Part shown: in pieces, positions 63,088 to 64,000 of the stretch | Layout: each line of letters opens with the position of its first letter | How positions within the stretch are numbered: position 1 is the first letter of the stretch | Assembly (NCBI GenBank): GCA_016713445.1 | Contig: JADJPB010000001.1 | Location: 372,001-436,000 of the forward strand | Direction of reading: 5' to 3' | Length of the DNA stretch: 64,000 nt | Source: Bacteroidota bacterium | Lineage (GTDB): Bacteria; Bacteroidota; Bacteroidia; AKYH767-A; OLB10 | Notes under the pieces: generated by a model | Told to the model about the DNA's origin: nothing | The model's input: the letters and a program-made list of their open reading frames with translations, nothing else | The model's database searches: none | Position numbers and translations under genes: made by a program

Positions 63088-63197
63088 ACGTCAATTCCTG
63101 ATTATTCAAATGTACGATTTTTTCATCGCAAGTCAATGATTTTTTTAAAATTTAATAACGCTGATTGCAATGGTTTATTTTTTTACTTTAGCTGAAA

Positions 63198-64000
63198 ATG
63201 ATGACTTCAAATTGGCGATGGTTGAAATATTTAGTGGCTTTAGTCATTCCACTCCATACCATTTATGGCTTTTATGCGGGCGGATGGTTTTTATTGTTTC
63301 CTCTTTTCCTTTCATTCCTTTTAATTCCATTGCTCGAATTATTGATTCCACCTGATTCATCCAACATGAATGCATTACAATTGGAATTGGAAGAGAGAAA
63401 TCCGATGTATGATGGACTTTTGTATTTATTATTGCCTCTTCAGATTTTTAATTTGTTTCTTTTTTTAAACCAGGTGGGAGATTCTGAGGTGTCGAATTTT
63501 GACCGAATCGTGATGATTAGTTGCATGGGATTGAATTGCGGAATTATTGGAATTAATGTGGGTCATGAACTTGGGCATAGAACGAACACTTTTGAGGTGA
63601 TTCTTGCTAAAACATTTTTACTCTCTTCTTTATACATGCATTTTTACATTGAACATAATCGAGGACATCATAAGCGAGTAGGGACTAGGATTGACCCTGC
63701 CAGTGCCCGCTATGGAGAAAATTTGTATTTTTTCTTGATGCGAAGTATTGTCCAGTCTTTTTTTTCGGCCTGGATGTTAGAATCTAAGCGACTGAAAAAG
63801 GTGAAGAAATCTTCTTTATCTTTTTCTAATCAGATGATGCATTTCAGTTTTATTCAACTTCTCCTTCTCCTGGCTATTTATTTCTTTTTCGGGAAGATGG
63901 TATTGCTGTATTTTATGATGGCAGCGCTTCTTGGTATTTCTCTTCTGGAATCAGTGAACTATATTGAGCATTATGGGCTGGGAAGAAAAAAGATGGAAGA
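63198..64000 (+). CDS. alkB: Alkane 1-monooxygenase, AlkB family (3' end outside window)
   Basis: Integral-membrane diiron hydroxylase that adds a terminal hydroxyl to alkanes or fatty chains. The first 267 residues are present without a frameshift. Membrane helices (LVALVIPLHTIYGFYAGGWFLLFPLFLSFLL) precede the histidine motifs: GHELGHR, EHNRGHHKRVG and NYIEHYG, the last belonging to the NYxEHYG motif near the C-terminal end. The ATG at 63198 (two tandem ATG codons) gives MMTSNWRWLKYLVALVI. The substrate cannot be told from this part; rubredoxin partners are not in the window. Confidence 0.9.
   Translation, partial: MMTSNWRWLKYLVALVIPLHTIYGFYAGGWFLLFPLFLSFLLIPLLELLIPPDSSNMNALQLELEERNPMYDGLLYLLLPLQIFNLFLFLNQVGDSEVSNFDRIVMISCMGLNCGIIGINVGHELGHRTNTFEVILAKTFLLSSLYMHFYIEHNRGHHKRVGTRIDPASARYGENLYFFLMRSIVQSFFSAWMLESKRLKKVKKSSLSFSNQMMHFSFIQLLLLLAIYFFFGKMVLLYFMMAALLGISLLESVNYIEHYGLGRKKME

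Noticed and set aside
1..64000. tRNA, tmRNA or rRNA genes
   Set aside because: I looked for cloverleaf ends (CCA-proximal GGTTCRANTC) and conserved rRNA stretches and saw none that could be supported.

Overview
The window is 64 kb of an AT-rich chromosome from a member of the Bacteroidota. The evidence is a type IX secretion protein (PorQ), several secreted proteins with C-terminal sorting domains of the YPNP type, a giant adhesin with a gliding-motility-type C-terminal domain, a fused CcoNO oxidase, tandem SurA-like chaperones beside guaB, and TAnnTTTG-type promoter elements. The sequence does not fix the genus; an environmental Chitinophagia, Saprospiria or Sphingobacteriia relative would fit.

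The most important caveat is that well over half of the long genes, including essential ones (guaB, coaD, rsmD, ccoNO), are interrupted by one-base shifts, mostly in homopolymers, with the same protein family continuing in another frame. I read these as uncorrected base-calling or assembly indels and annotate each such gene as one CDS over its full extent, noting each break. They should not be taken as pseudogenes.

Layout. 1-5.8 kb: three SurA-like periplasmic foldases and guaB, all on the minus strand. 5.9-18.8 kb (minus): a roughly 2850-residue fibronectin-repeat adhesin with a near-identical 570-bp internal duplication, an M16 peptidase pair, a nitronate-monooxygenase-like flavoprotein and a SanA/YdcF-like protein. 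18.8-26.8 kb (plus): a five-module secreted surface protein, a sugar nucleotidyltransferase, glyA and porQ. 26.9-31.1 kb: smpB, an mntR-mntH (NRAMP-USP fusion) operon with a palindromic operator, and divergent pyrD. 31.4-39.7 kb: a DUF4920 lipoprotein, HMG-CoA lyase, a long coiled-coil envelope protein, a GlcNAc-kinase-like protein, convergent coaD-rsmD-DUF3822, and a RecD-like helicase. 39.9-41.0 kb: an IS110-family transposase preceded by a strongly structured non-coding segment that looks like a bridge RNA.

41.0-54.4 kb is a micro-oxic respiration island: ccoS-ccoNO-ccoQ-ccoP-ccoG-ccoH-safE, the copper ATPase ccoI, a response-regulator/CRP fusion, a PAS histidine kinase, a DUF2892 protein and a beta-CASP metallo-beta-lactamase RNase-like protein. 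Three Crp/Fnr-type palindromes (TGAY-N4-RTCA) lie upstream of the ccoS operon, in the ccoI intergenic region and upstream of the DUF2892-kinase-regulator operon, which suggests one redox-responsive regulon controlled by the local regulator. 54.4-64 kb: DUF922 and DUF1016 proteins, secreted sorting-domain proteins, a DUF2027-Smr protein, 3-hydroxybutyryl-CoA dehydrogenase, a sialidase-like repeat protein, a COX3-like subunit and the start of an alkane monooxygenase gene.

I saw no rRNA, tRNA or CRISPR array.
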